Part shown: positions 19,407-27,738 of the stretch, piece by piece
How positions within the stretch are numbered: position 1 is the stretch's first letter
How the letters are laid out: the number at the start of each line of letters is the position of its first letter
Source: a virus
DNA: 64,000 bases
IMG/VR virus record: IMGVR_UViG_3300025889_018102
Location: 91,950 to 155,949 of that record
Direction: 5' to 3' (one strand)
Notes under the pieces: model-generated
The model's input: only the letters and a program-made list of their open reading frames with translations
What the model was told of the DNA's origin: nothing
Database searches by the model: none
Position numbers and translations under genes: made by a program

Positions 19407-20351
19407 ATGCAAGAGATGATTAAACAAATTGTAAAAGAAGAGATGTATCGTAGTTATAAACAATACTATTTTATTGCTGGGTTACCAAGATCTGGAAGCA
19501 GTCTTATTTCTGCTATTCTAAATCAAAATCCAAAGTTTTATGCTGGACCAAATTCTCCTGTATTGCATCTAATGACTCAAATGGAGCAAAGTTTAAGCCA
19601 AGATGCTTTTTTCAATGCTTATCCTAAACCAGGGCAAGCAGCATTAATCATTGGTTCAATTATCAATAATTGGTATAGAGATGTTGAGCAGAATGTTATC
19701 TTTGATAAAAATAGTTTTTGGTTAAATCATATTCCATATATTAATGGATATATAGATCAAAAACCAAAGATCATTTGCCCAGTTAGAAATGTTGAAGAAA
19801 TTTTAGCATCTTATATGGATATGATTAATAGAACTCAATTAATCAGTACTGAAGGCAAACTTAATATGTTTGATGATATTTTAGTGAAAAACAATTTACC
19901 TATTACTAATGATAATAGATGTATGTTGTTAGCAAACAATGGTGTATTTGGTCAAGTGTTTACATCATTGAAGAATGCTTATGAACGTGGTGAAGATGAA
20001 CATTTACATATCGTTGAATATGAAAACTTAATTTCTGATCCTAAAGGTACAATTGAAAAAATTTACGAATTTATTGAACAGCCTTATTATGAGGGACACA
20101 AATTTACAGATATCTCTACAGATATTAAAGAAAAAGATGCAGAGGTATATGGATTCTCTGATATGCATGAAGTAAGATCCACTATTGCAAAACGAAATAT
20201 AAATATTGAAGAACTTTTATCAGAACAGATTAGAACTCTATGTCAAAATCAAGAATTTTGGCGTGTTTCTAAAGAAACTAGTGAAGAAACAGAGGAAAAC
20301 TTTGATATAAATAACAAAGATGATGAAACCACGGAAACAAATTTAATTTAA
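19407..20351 (+). CDS. Sulfotransferase (PAPS-dependent)
   Basis: A 314-residue protein. The FIAGLPRSGSSLISAIL stretch at residues 22-38 is the 5'-phosphosulfate-binding loop of the sulfotransferase family. A following PNSPVLHL and the CPVRNVEEILASYMD segment at about residues 130-145 match the 3'-phosphate-binding region. The C-terminus is acidic (EETEENFDINNKDDETTE), probably disordered. It would move sulfate from PAPS to a sugar or protein hydroxyl. The gene ends the glycosyltransferase group and lies just before the neck genes, so a sulfated glycan on virion or host surface is plausible; the acceptor cannot be read from sequence. Confidence 0.8.
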   Translation: MQEMIKQIVKEEMYRSYKQYYFIAGLPRSGSSLISAILNQNPKFYAGPNSPVLHLMTQMEQSLSQDAFFNAYPKPGQAALIIGSIINNWYRDVEQNVIFDKNSFWLNHIPYINGYIDQKPKIICPVRNVEEILASYMDMINRTQLISTEGKLNMFDDILVKNNLPITNDNRCMLLANNGVFGQVFTSLKNAYERGEDEHLHIVEYENLISDPKGTIEKIYEFIEQPYYEGHKFTDISTDIKEKDAEVYGFSDMHEVRSTIAKRNINIEELLSEQIRTLCQNQEFWRVSKETSEETEENFDINNKDDETTETNLI

Positions 20352-20361
20352 GGAGTAAAAA

Positions 20362-20649
20362 ATGCCAGCATTAATTACAGATACAATTTCTTCTCTTTCA
20401 GAAGTTGTTTTAGTTGAAAGAAGAACTTCTAGTGAATTCAAAGTTAGAGAGATTCAAGAAAGTATTGAAGATCGCAGAGTGCGTGCTGAGATTGAATTTG
20501 GTCCTTTTGTTGAAGATGATGGTCCTATTTCTCGTATTAGAGGAAGTGGCGGAAGAGGTATCACTGTATGGGAAGGTGAAGAATATGATGCTATTCGTGA
20601 TTCGTGGACAAATGCCGATCTACTAGAAGCAATTAAAGCAAAACTATAA
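20362..20649 (+). CDS. Conserved hypothetical protein before gp13
   Basis: A 95-residue acidic protein with GGAG ten bases before the ATG. Features include VERRTSSEFKVREIQESIEDRRVRAEIEFG, a Gly/Arg patch RIRGSGGRGI and a C-terminal helix. Small proteins of this look sit just before gp13 in marine T4-like phages; no function is known to me. It ends 44 bp before gp13, and the gap holds the hairpin/late-promoter element. Confidence 0.6.
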   Translation: MPALITDTISSLSEVVLVERRTSSEFKVREIQESIEDRRVRAEIEFGPFVEDDGPISRIRGSGGRGITVWEGEEYDAIRDSWTNADLLEAIKAKL

Positions 20650-20656
20650 TAAAAAA

Positions 20657-20688
20657 ATTCTCCTTATAAATATTCATATAAGGAGAAT
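20657..20688 (+). promoter_or_regulatory. 12-bp hairpin sequestering the gp13 ribosome-binding site
   Basis: attctccttata (20657-20668) and tataaggagaat (20677-20688) are perfect reverse complements around an 8-base loop. The right arm contains AAGGAG, the ribosome-binding site of gp13, six bases before the hairpin's end region and near the ATG at 20694. In any transcript coming from upstream this site would be paired. The element overlaps the late promoter described next. Confidence 0.85.
20665..20672 (+). promoter_or_regulatory. T4-type late promoter for gp13
   Basis: TATAAATA, the gp55-recognised late -10 element. With the usual T4 late spacing, transcription should begin near 20677-20679, at the start of the right hairpin arm. 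A late transcript would therefore lack the left arm and leave the gp13 ribosome-binding site free. Confidence 0.75.
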
Positions 20689-20693
20689 CTATT

Positions 20694-21647
20694 ATGGCTA
20701 TTGCATCTAGACAAGATTTAATCGATTACTGTTTAAGAAGACTTGGTCATCCCGTTATAGAAATTAACGTAGATGATGACCAAGTTAGTGACCGTATTGA
20801 TGATGCTTTACAATTTTATCGTGAATATCATTTCGATGCCACTGAAAAAGTATATTTAAAGACTGAAGTTACAGCATCAGATTTTGTTTTAGGTTCATCG
20901 GTTGCTAATTCTTTTGTCAGCGGAGATATAATCACCGGACAAACATCGGGTGCTACTACTCAATGGTTTGCTGCAAATACAGCAACAGCAATTAAATCTT
21001 ATAATACATCTGAAACTGATTTTATAAATGGAGAAACTGTTGTTGGTTCAGTTTCTAGCACAACATCTACTTTTTCATCTATAACTAAAGGTTCTTATGA
21101 TAAGAGATATTTTGATATCTCCGATGCTGTTATTGGTGTAGAACGTGTATTACCATTCTATAACAAAACTTCTGGTATAAATCTCTTTGATATTCGTTAT
21201 CAGATGTTAGTGCAAGATCTATATAATCTTATGTCAGTTGATATGATCCATTATACTATGATACAGAATCATTTACAGATGATTAATATGCTTCTAGTTG
21301 GTCAAAAACCAATTAGATTTAATCGCCATATGAATAGACTTTTTGTTGATATGGATTGGGGCAGAGATGCTTCTATCGGTGATTTATTGATTGTTGAATG
21401 TTATAGAATTCTTGATCCGGATACATTCACAGATGTTTATAATGATATGTTTTTGAAAAGATATGCTACTGCTCAAATAAAAAGACAATGGGGTGATAAT
21501 CTTAAGAAGTTTCAAGGAGTACAATTACCTGGTGGTGTAATTCTTAATGGACAGGTGATTTACGATGAAGCTGTAACTGAAATTGAAAAAATTGAAGCAG
21601 AAATACAATCAAGATTTGAGTTACCAGTAGATTTCTTTTTGGGATAA
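20694..21647 (+). CDS. gp13: Neck protein gp13
   Basis: A 317-residue protein starting AIASRQDLIDYCLRRLGHP, with VDDDQVSDRIDDALQFYREYHFD, the well-conserved N-terminus of gp13 in marine T4-like phages. A Thr/Ser-rich insertion at about residues 65-135 (GQTSGATTQWF and related) precedes the conserved NKTSGINLFDIRYQMLVQDL core. gp13 with gp14 forms the neck that closes the filled head and takes the tail. It is first in a run of head-tail joining genes in T4 order and has its own late promoter. Confidence 0.93.
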   Translation: MAIASRQDLIDYCLRRLGHPVIEINVDDDQVSDRIDDALQFYREYHFDATEKVYLKTEVTASDFVLGSSVANSFVSGDIITGQTSGATTQWFAANTATAIKSYNTSETDFINGETVVGSVSSTTSTFSSITKGSYDKRYFDISDAVIGVERVLPFYNKTSGINLFDIRYQMLVQDLYNLMSVDMIHYTMIQNHLQMINMLLVGQKPIRFNRHMNRLFVDMDWGRDASIGDLLIVECYRILDPDTFTDVYNDMFLKRYATAQIKRQWGDNLKKFQGVQLPGGVILNGQVIYDEAVTEIEKIEAEIQSRFELPVDFFLG

Positions 21648-21754
21648 AGAAACAGTATTAGTGTTGTTATCATCATTCGCCACATAGCGAAGTATATACG
21701 GTTGTCAATGATTAATCAATAGAGAAGATAACTTTTTAAAAGTTTAAAAGAATA

Positions 21755-22501
21755 GTGTCTACAAATTTCTATTTTCAATCAGGTATTCCAATGGGTCGCC
21801 GTTCGGAATCGAATCTTCAAGAAGATTTGATTATCGAATGTTTAAAGATCTATGGATTTGATGTATACTATTTACCTAGATCTGCAGTAAATAGAGATTA
21901 TATTCTTAATGAAGATTCTTTAAACGAATTTAAGAATGCATATCCAATAGAAGTTTATCTAGAAAATGTAAATGGATTTGGTGGAACTGAACTTTTATCT
22001 AAGTTTGGAATAGAATTACAAGACACAGCAACATTTGTTATGGCACGTAGACGATGGGATCAACTTATTCGTAGAAGCGGCAATACAGTATTAACAACAA
22101 GACCTGCTGAAGGTGATATATTATTCTTTCCTCTAACTAAATCGTTTTTTGAAATAAAATATGTAGAAGCCACAGATCCTTTCTTTCAGGTAGGAAAGTT
22201 ATATGTTTATAAACTTCAATGCGAACTATATCAATTTAGTCATGAAACTATTGATACTGGAATAGAAGAAATTGATGATGTATCGGATGCATTGAATATA
22301 GATATACTTTCTTATGAACTTACTTTAGAAACAGGGGATTCATTCTTATTGGAATCAGAAAGAGCATCAAGTCTTATATTAGAGAGTTATGATGAAGAGG
22401 AAATTGATCCTATTGCAGATAACGTAAGATATGATGCTGAAGCTATTGATATATTGGACTTCACTGAAAGAAATCCTTTTGGAGAGGTATTTAACCGATA
22501 A
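21755..22501 (+). CDS. gp14: Neck protein gp14
   Basis: A 248-residue protein beginning at GTG; a stop codon 15 bases upstream rules out a longer reading, and no strong ribosome-binding site is visible. STNFYF...GRRSESNLQEDLIIECLKIYG and YYLPRSAVNRDYI are diagnostic of gp14. It works with gp13 in the neck. The 107-bp gap before it is longer than usual here and holds a short palindrome (TGATTAATCA at 21709-21718) and a TTCGC/GCGAA stem, with no gene seen. The gp15 start overlaps its last base. Confidence 0.92.
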   Translation: MSTNFYFQSGIPMGRRSESNLQEDLIIECLKIYGFDVYYLPRSAVNRDYILNEDSLNEFKNAYPIEVYLENVNGFGGTELLSKFGIELQDTATFVMARRRWDQLIRRSGNTVLTTRPAEGDILFFPLTKSFFEIKYVEATDPFFQVGKLYVYKLQCELYQFSHETIDTGIEEIDDVSDALNIDILSYELTLETGDSFLLESERASSLILESYDEEEIDPIADNVRYDAEAIDILDFTERNPFGEVFNR

Positions 22502-23265
22502 TGTTAAATAATAAATTTTACTGGGGGACAATTAGAAAGTGTATTGTTGCATTTGGAAATATGTTCAACAATATAACTATAGATAGATTAGATGAGAACA
22601 ATGTTCCACAAAAATCTATTCGTGTACCACTATCTTATGCGCCTAAACAAAAATTCTTAGCTAGAATAGATCAGATTTCAGGTCCAGCTGAAGAACGAAA
22701 AGTAGAGATTTCTTTACCAAGAATGTCATTTGAGATGATTGGTATTAATTATGATTCTGCAAGAAGAATATCTTTAATGCAACAAAACCGAGTAGTGAAT
22801 TCAACATCAACTACACTTACTACTCAATATTCACCTACACCTTACGAAATAAAAGTTAATCTTTATGTTTATACAAAGAATATAGAGGATGCTCATCAAA
22901 TAATTGAACAGATATTACCATATTTTAATCCAGAGTTTAATCTTACAGTTAAAGCAGTACCAGATCTAGATCTAAAACACGATCTACCTATAATTTTAGA
23001 TAATGTAACATTTGAAGATAATTATGAAGGTAGTCTGATAGAACAAAGAAAAATTATCTGGACTTTATCATTTACATTAAAGACAAACTTTTATGGTCCT
23101 TCGTCCAAACAAGGATTTATACGTAAAGCAATTACTGATGTTTATAATAACAAAGAACTTAGTAATCTTCATGGAACATATTCTGTTGAAGTTAGTCCCT
23201 CAACAGCACAACCAGGTGATACGAATATTACATTAGTAGAAACATTTGAGGGCTTTGGTGATTAA
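22501..23265 (+). CDS. gp15: Tail sheath stabiliser and completion protein gp15
   Basis: A 254-residue protein: NNKFYWGTIRKCIVAFGNMFNNI at the start, then SYAPKQKFLARI and EISLPRMSFEM, all typical of T4 gp15. In T4 gp15 forms a hexamer capping the tail tube and sheath and joins tail to neck. It directly follows gp14 (one-base overlap) and precedes gp16 by 2 bp, so it is read from the gp13 transcript. Confidence 0.92.
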   Translation: MLNNKFYWGTIRKCIVAFGNMFNNITIDRLDENNVPQKSIRVPLSYAPKQKFLARIDQISGPAEERKVEISLPRMSFEMIGINYDSARRISLMQQNRVVNSTSTTLTTQYSPTPYEIKVNLYVYTKNIEDAHQIIEQILPYFNPEFNLTVKAVPDLDLKHDLPIILDNVTFEDNYEGSLIEQRKIIWTLSFTLKTNFYGPSSKQGFIRKAITDVYNNKELSNLHGTYSVEVSPSTAQPGDTNITLVETFEGFGD

Positions 23266-23267
23266 TT

Positions 23268-23696
23268 ATGGAGAAGTTAAATACTATCTTTAATATAAGT
23301 TCTGACATTCCAAAACAAGATTCTTTACCTGTTATAATACAACAAGACGATGTTATAGATAGTGAAAGTGACTATGAACTTGCAAGAAATACACTTAGAG
23401 AAGTAATAACTAAAGGTACTTCTGCTTTAGATGATATAATTTCATTGGCGAGAAGTTCAGAACATCCTCGTGGATTTGAAGTTGCCGGACAACTTATGAA
23501 AACTATGTCCGAGGTCTCTAAAGATTTGTTACAGTTGCATAAACAAAAACAAGAGATTGATAAACCTACAGCAAATGTAATGCAACAATCTATAGGGCAA
23601 CAAAATAATATTGTTTTTGCTGGCTCTACACAAGATCTTTTACAAATGATTGAACAAAAAAATACAGAGCGGTTAATTGATTCCACAGATTCTTAA
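23268..23696 (+). CDS. gp16: Small terminase subunit gp16
   Basis: A 142-residue mainly helical protein between gp15 and gp17. The central part, YELARNTLREVITKGTSALDDIISLARSSEHPRGFEVAGQLMKTM, has the two-helix coiled core of T4 gp16, and the C-terminal tail is Gln/Asn-rich. gp16 forms rings that recognise DNA ends and stimulate gp17. Its 3' end overlaps the gp17 start by 20 bp. Confidence 0.9.
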   Translation: MEKLNTIFNISSDIPKQDSLPVIIQQDDVIDSESDYELARNTLREVITKGTSALDDIISLARSSEHPRGFEVAGQLMKTMSEVSKDLLQLHKQKQEIDKPTANVMQQSIGQQNNIVFAGSTQDLLQMIEQKNTERLIDSTDS

Positions 23697-25365
23697 TACT
23701 GTAAGAAATCGTTATAAAGGTAATTCCAATTTAAAACAAATTGGTTATATTATCCCCTATACAGAAGATCATATTGCAGAAATTATTCGATGTAAAAATG
23801 ATCCTATTTATTTTATAGAGAAGTATTGTTTAATTGTTTCTCTCGATAAAGGTTTAATACCATTTTTATTATATGGTTATCAAAAAAAGTTTATAAATGT
23901 TTTATTGAATAAGCGTAAGATTATAAGTATGCAGCCACGACAGATGGGTAAAAGTCAAACTGTGGCAGCCTTTATACTATGGTATACATTATTTGAAAAG
24001 AATAAAACGGTTGCTATTCTTGCAAATAAAGCACCTGCAGCGAGAGAAATTTTATATCGTTATCAACTAATGTATGAAAATTTACCTTTATGGTTACAAC
24101 AAGGTATAAAGACATGGAATAAAGGTGATGTGGAATTAGAAAACGGTTCTATTGTTTTTACAGCAGCAACTAGTGCATCAGGAATTCGTGGTAAATCAGT
24201 TAATTTATTATATGTAGATGAAACTGCAATCATTCCAAATAATATAGCAGAGGATTTCTTTACATCGGTATATCCTGTTGTCTCTGCTGGTGAAACAACT
24301 AAAATTGTGTTAACATCTACTCCATTGGGTTATAATCATTTTTGGAAGTTTTGGAATGATGCACTGCAGGGATTAAATGGATTTTTTCCTTTTGAGGTTA
24401 AATATTTTGAACATCCAAATAGAAATGAATATTGGGCTGCGGAGCAAAAGAAACTTCTAGGTGAGATTAAGTTTAATCAAGAAGTTTTATGTTCTTTTAT
24501 TGGAAGCTCTTATTCTCTTATTTCAGGTGATGTATTAGCTCAGATGTCATCTCTACCTAATGTATATTCTACAGATGATGGATTAGACATTTTAGAGGAA
24601 CCATTATTAAACAAACAATATTCTATAATTGTCGATACATCTAGAGGAGTGGGTGGAGATTATTCCGCATTTACTGTTATAGATGTTACTCAAATTCCTT
24701 ATAAAGTAGTTGGTAAATATAGAAATAATAAGATTAGCCCATTACTTTATCCTAATATAATTTATAAAATTGCTAAAGATTATAACGATGCATATATATT
24801 AGTTGAAGTGAATGATAATGGGCAACAAATTGCCGATATCTTACATTCCGAATTAGAGTATGAAAATATTTTTAGAATTGGATCAGATGCAAAGAAGGGT
24901 CAATTTATATCTATTGGATTTAAAGGTAAAACTTTATTAGGTGTTAGAACAACAAAACAAGTTAAACGAATTGGTTGTTCAAACTTAAAAACTTTAATAG
25001 AATCTAAAAAATTACAAGTTTTCGATAAAGATATAATATCTGAACTCTCAACATTTATAGAGCAGAGGGGTTCATATGCTGCCGATGAAGGATATCATGA
25101 TGATTTAGTCATGACCCTTGTTCTTTTTGCATGGATAGTTAGAGATCCGGTTTTTAAAGAATTAACAAACTTTGATCTTCGGCATGCAATTTTTGAGCAA
25201 CAAATGAAACAGATTGAAGATGAGCTTACACCTTTTGGATTTAAAACAGATGAACTTTCTGATGAAGAAAAACCAATGATAATGGCAGGAGATTTATGGG
25301 TTTCTGGAGGAGAAAATCCACAAGATTATTTCAGAAAAACATACGATGAAATTATAGGAAGTTGA
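23677..25365 (+). CDS. gp17: Large terminase subunit gp17 (packaging ATPase-nuclease)
   Basis: A 562-residue protein starting at TTG inside gp16; the codon just upstream is a stop, so this is the longest possible frame. The ATPase domain has the Walker A PRQMGKSQ at residues 87-94 and Walker B NLLYVDE ending at 182, with the SGIRGKS segment before it. The RNase H-like nuclease has IIVDTSRGVGGD (D320, D328), VEVNDNG (E377) and a C-terminal HDDLVMT (D475/D476). It packages DNA into the prohead through the gp20 portal and cuts headfuls. The TTG start probably limits its amount relative to gp16 (inference). Confidence 0.95.
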   Translation: MIPQILNTVRNRYKGNSNLKQIGYIIPYTEDHIAEIIRCKNDPIYFIEKYCLIVSLDKGLIPFLLYGYQKKFINVLLNKRKIISMQPRQMGKSQTVAAFILWYTLFEKNKTVAILANKAPAAREILYRYQLMYENLPLWLQQGIKTWNKGDVELENGSIVFTAATSASGIRGKSVNLLYVDETAIIPNNIAEDFFTSVYPVVSAGETTKIVLTSTPLGYNHFWKFWNDALQGLNGFFPFEVKYFEHPNRNEYWAAEQKKLLGEIKFNQEVLCSFIGSSYSLISGDVLAQMSSLPNVYSTDDGLDILEEPLLNKQYSIIVDTSRGVGGDYSAFTVIDVTQIPYKVVGKYRNNKISPLLYPNIIYKIAKDYNDAYILVEVNDNGQQIADILHSELEYENIFRIGSDAKKGQFISIGFKGKTLLGVRTTKQVKRIGCSNLKTLIESKKLQVFDKDIISELSTFIEQRGSYAADEGYHDDLVMTLVLFAWIVRDPVFKELTNFDLRHAIFEQQMKQIEDELTPFGFKTDELSDEEKPMIMAGDLWVSGGENPQDYFRKTYDEIIGS

Positions 25366-25377
25366 AATTGAGAAAAA

Positions 25378-25385
25378 TATAAATA
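25378..25385 (+). promoter_or_regulatory. T4-type late promoter for gp18
   Basis: TATAAATA 61 bases before the gp18 start, in an 81-bp gap that also holds an AAGGAG site before the ATG. Its place before the most abundant tail gene fits the known late promoter positions of T4. Confidence 0.75.
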
Positions 25386-25446
25386 AATTATAGATTATTA
25401 TAAACTATTTGAAGATTTTGTTATATTTCTAATTAAGGAGAATTAT

Positions 25447-27138
25447 ATGGCTTTTCAACTTTCACCTGGAGTTTTAGTTAAAGAAGCTGATCTCACTACA
25501 GTAGTGCCATCAGTTTCTACTAGCGCAGGGGGATTTGTAGGTAATTTTGCATGGGGTCCAGCAAATGTAGTCACATATATTAGTTCTGAAAATGAACTAG
25601 CATCTGTGTTTGGAAAACCAAATGCAAACACTTATTTATCTTTCTTTACAGCAGCTAACTTTTTATCATATTCTAATCAACTTTTAACTATTAGAGCTGT
25701 TGGTAGCAATGCAAAAAACTCTGTTGCAAATGCAAATGTTGGGGCAGCATCTAGCGCCGAACTTATCGAAAATAGAGATGCATATGATGCATTATCAGTT
25801 AGTACTAGTAACTTTGTAACATCAAAATATCCTGGTACCTTAGGTAATTCACTAAAGGTTCTTATTGCATCAAACGCTAATTGGTCAAATATAGGTAACA
25901 CAAACCAAGCTATATTTGACACTCAACCTGGTACATCAACATATGCAGCAAAGTTTGGTTCAACCAATGATGAAGTACACGTTGCTATAGTTGATGAAGA
26001 TGGATTAATTACAGGTACACAGGGTGCAGTATTAGAAAGATATCAATATCTTTCTCTTGCTCCTGATGCTGTTGGTGCTCAAGGTGAATCAATTTATTAT
26101 CAAAATGTTATAAATGACTCACAATATTTGTATTGGAGAGGTCATCCGGTACCTAATTCTAATGCCGGTAATGCTGCATCAGGTAATCTTACTTATTCTT
26201 TAACTTATGCCGGAAATCTTTCATTATCTGGTGGAGTTGATGCAGACCCAACAGATGGGCAGATCTTAACTCAATATGATCTATTTTTAAATACTGATCT
26301 TTATGATGTCTCCTTATTACCAATGGGTAATTTATCATTAACTAATGTCAAAACAGTTGTTGAGAATATTGCTGAAGTAAGAAAAGATTGTGTAGTATTT
26401 TTATCACCAACATATGATGCAGTTAAAGCAGGGACAGCGGATTCAGCGAAAGTTACTGCTGTTGTAAGTGACAGAACAACTGATCTTTCTAATCTTTCAT
26501 CATCTTATGCGGTGATGGATTCTGGTTGGAAGTATCAATATGATCGTTACAATGATGTATATAGATGGATTCCATTAAATGGTGATATTGCTGGTCTTTG
26601 TGCAAGAACAGATTTAGTATCGGATCCATGGTTTTCTCCTGGTGGATTGAATCGTGGACAAGTTAAGAATGTTGTTAAACTAGCATTTAATCCAAATCAA
26701 TCACAGCGCGATACTTTATATAAAAACGGTATCAATCCTGTAATTTCTGTAGCAGGACAAGGGACTGTTCTTTTTGGTGATAAGACATTATTATCTAAAC
26801 CAAGTGCTTTTGATCGTATTAATGTACGTAGATTGTTTATTGTTTTAGAAAAAGCAATAGCAATTGCATCAAAATATTCTTTATTTGAATTTAATGATCC
26901 TTTTACACGATCACAGTTTAAGAACTTGGTTGAGCCATTTTTAAGAGATGTAAAAGGTCGTCGCGGAATTACTGATTTTCTTGTTGTTTGTGATGAAACA
27001 AATAATACAGGTGAAGTTATAGATAGAAATGAATTTGTGGCTGATATATATGTTAAGCCTGCACGTTCAATTAACTTTATAACACTTAATTTCGTAGCTA
27101 CAAGAACATCAGTGTCATTTACAGAAATTGGCGCCTAA
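25447..27138 (+). CDS. gp18: Tail sheath protein gp18
   Basis: A 563-residue protein with the conserved start FQLSPGVLVKEADLTTVVPSV and GGFVGNFAWGP. The C-terminal part holds GVNRG-like GGLNRGQVKNV, the DRINVRRLFIVLEKAIA helix and the NFVATRTSVSFTEIG end, all typical of contractile sheaths. Sheath subunits polymerise around the gp19 tube and contract on infection. It is preceded by its own late promoter and strong ribosome-binding site. Confidence 0.95.
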   Translation: MAFQLSPGVLVKEADLTTVVPSVSTSAGGFVGNFAWGPANVVTYISSENELASVFGKPNANTYLSFFTAANFLSYSNQLLTIRAVGSNAKNSVANANVGAASSAELIENRDAYDALSVSTSNFVTSKYPGTLGNSLKVLIASNANWSNIGNTNQAIFDTQPGTSTYAAKFGSTNDEVHVAIVDEDGLITGTQGAVLERYQYLSLAPDAVGAQGESIYYQNVINDSQYLYWRGHPVPNSNAGNAASGNLTYSLTYAGNLSLSGGVDADPTDGQILTQYDLFLNTDLYDVSLLPMGNLSLTNVKTVVENIAEVRKDCVVFLSPTYDAVKAGTADSAKVTAVVSDRTTDLSNLSSSYAVMDSGWKYQYDRYNDVYRWIPLNGDIAGLCARTDLVSDPWFSPGGLNRGQVKNVVKLAFNPNQSQRDTLYKNGINPVISVAGQGTVLFGDKTLLSKPSAFDRINVRRLFIVLEKAIAIASKYSLFEFNDPFTRSQFKNLVEPFLRDVKGRRGITDFLVVCDETNNTGEVIDRNEFVADIYVKPARSINFITLNFVATRTSVSFTEIGA

Positions 27139-27150
27139 TAGGAGAATTAA

Positions 27151-27726
27151 ATGCCAGCATTTAATATAGATCAATTTAGAAGTACACTTCAAGGTGGAGC
27201 AAGACCTAATCAGTTTGAAGTGACACTTACATTTCCTTCGGGTATTGAAAATGGTGCAGGCGCAGTTGCACCATTTTTAGTCACGGCTGCATCATTACCA
27301 GGACAAACTATTCCTCCTGCTACTGTTCTTTATAGAGGTCGTGAAGTTCATCTAGCAGGTGATAGAACATTTGTCCCTTGGACAACAACAATTATCAATG
27401 ATAGTACTTTTATTGTAAGAGCTGCTCTTGAAAGATGGATGAATACAATTGAAGATATGGGTACAAAGGTAGGTAGAATTGAGCCAAGAAATTATTTGGC
27501 AACATTATATGTCACACAATTAGATAAAAACGGTACCGATTTAAGAACATATCAATTTATCGATGCTTATCCTACAGATATCTCTGAAGTTGGATTAAGT
27601 TTCGGTGCTAATAATGATATTAGTACATTTACCTGTACTTGGCAGTATCAGCACTTTTATCCATATGAGGGGACGGGATTAGTTAGCGAAAATAATGTTT
27701 CTTCAGCATCTCTATTTAGACGGTAA
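27151..27726 (+). CDS. gp19: Tail tube protein gp19
   Basis: A 191-residue protein: FNIDQFRSTLQGGARPNQFEV at the N-terminus, PFLVTAASLPGQTIPPATV, FRGR-like YRGREVHLAGDRTF and FIDAYPTDISEVGLSF, all diagnostic of T4 gp19. It forms the inner tube through which DNA passes. It lies 12 bp after gp18 with GGAG before the ATG, so sheath and tube are coexpressed. Confidence 0.95.
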   Translation: MPAFNIDQFRSTLQGGARPNQFEVTLTFPSGIENGAGAVAPFLVTAASLPGQTIPPATVLYRGREVHLAGDRTFVPWTTTIINDSTFIVRAALERWMNTIEDMGTKVGRIEPRNYLATLYVTQLDKNGTDLRTYQFIDAYPTDISEVGLSFGANNDISTFTCTWQYQHFYPYEGTGLVSENNVSSASLFRR

Positions 27727-27738
27727 TTATTAAAATTT

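Noticed and set aside
20414-20626. Overlapping frame inside the small gene before gp13
   Set aside because: Shadow frame with no separate ribosome-binding site; the 95-residue reading has better start context and protein-like composition.
21648-21754. tRNA or small RNA in the gp13-gp14 gap
   Set aside because: I could not fold a cloverleaf with acceptor and T-arm; only short palindromes are present.
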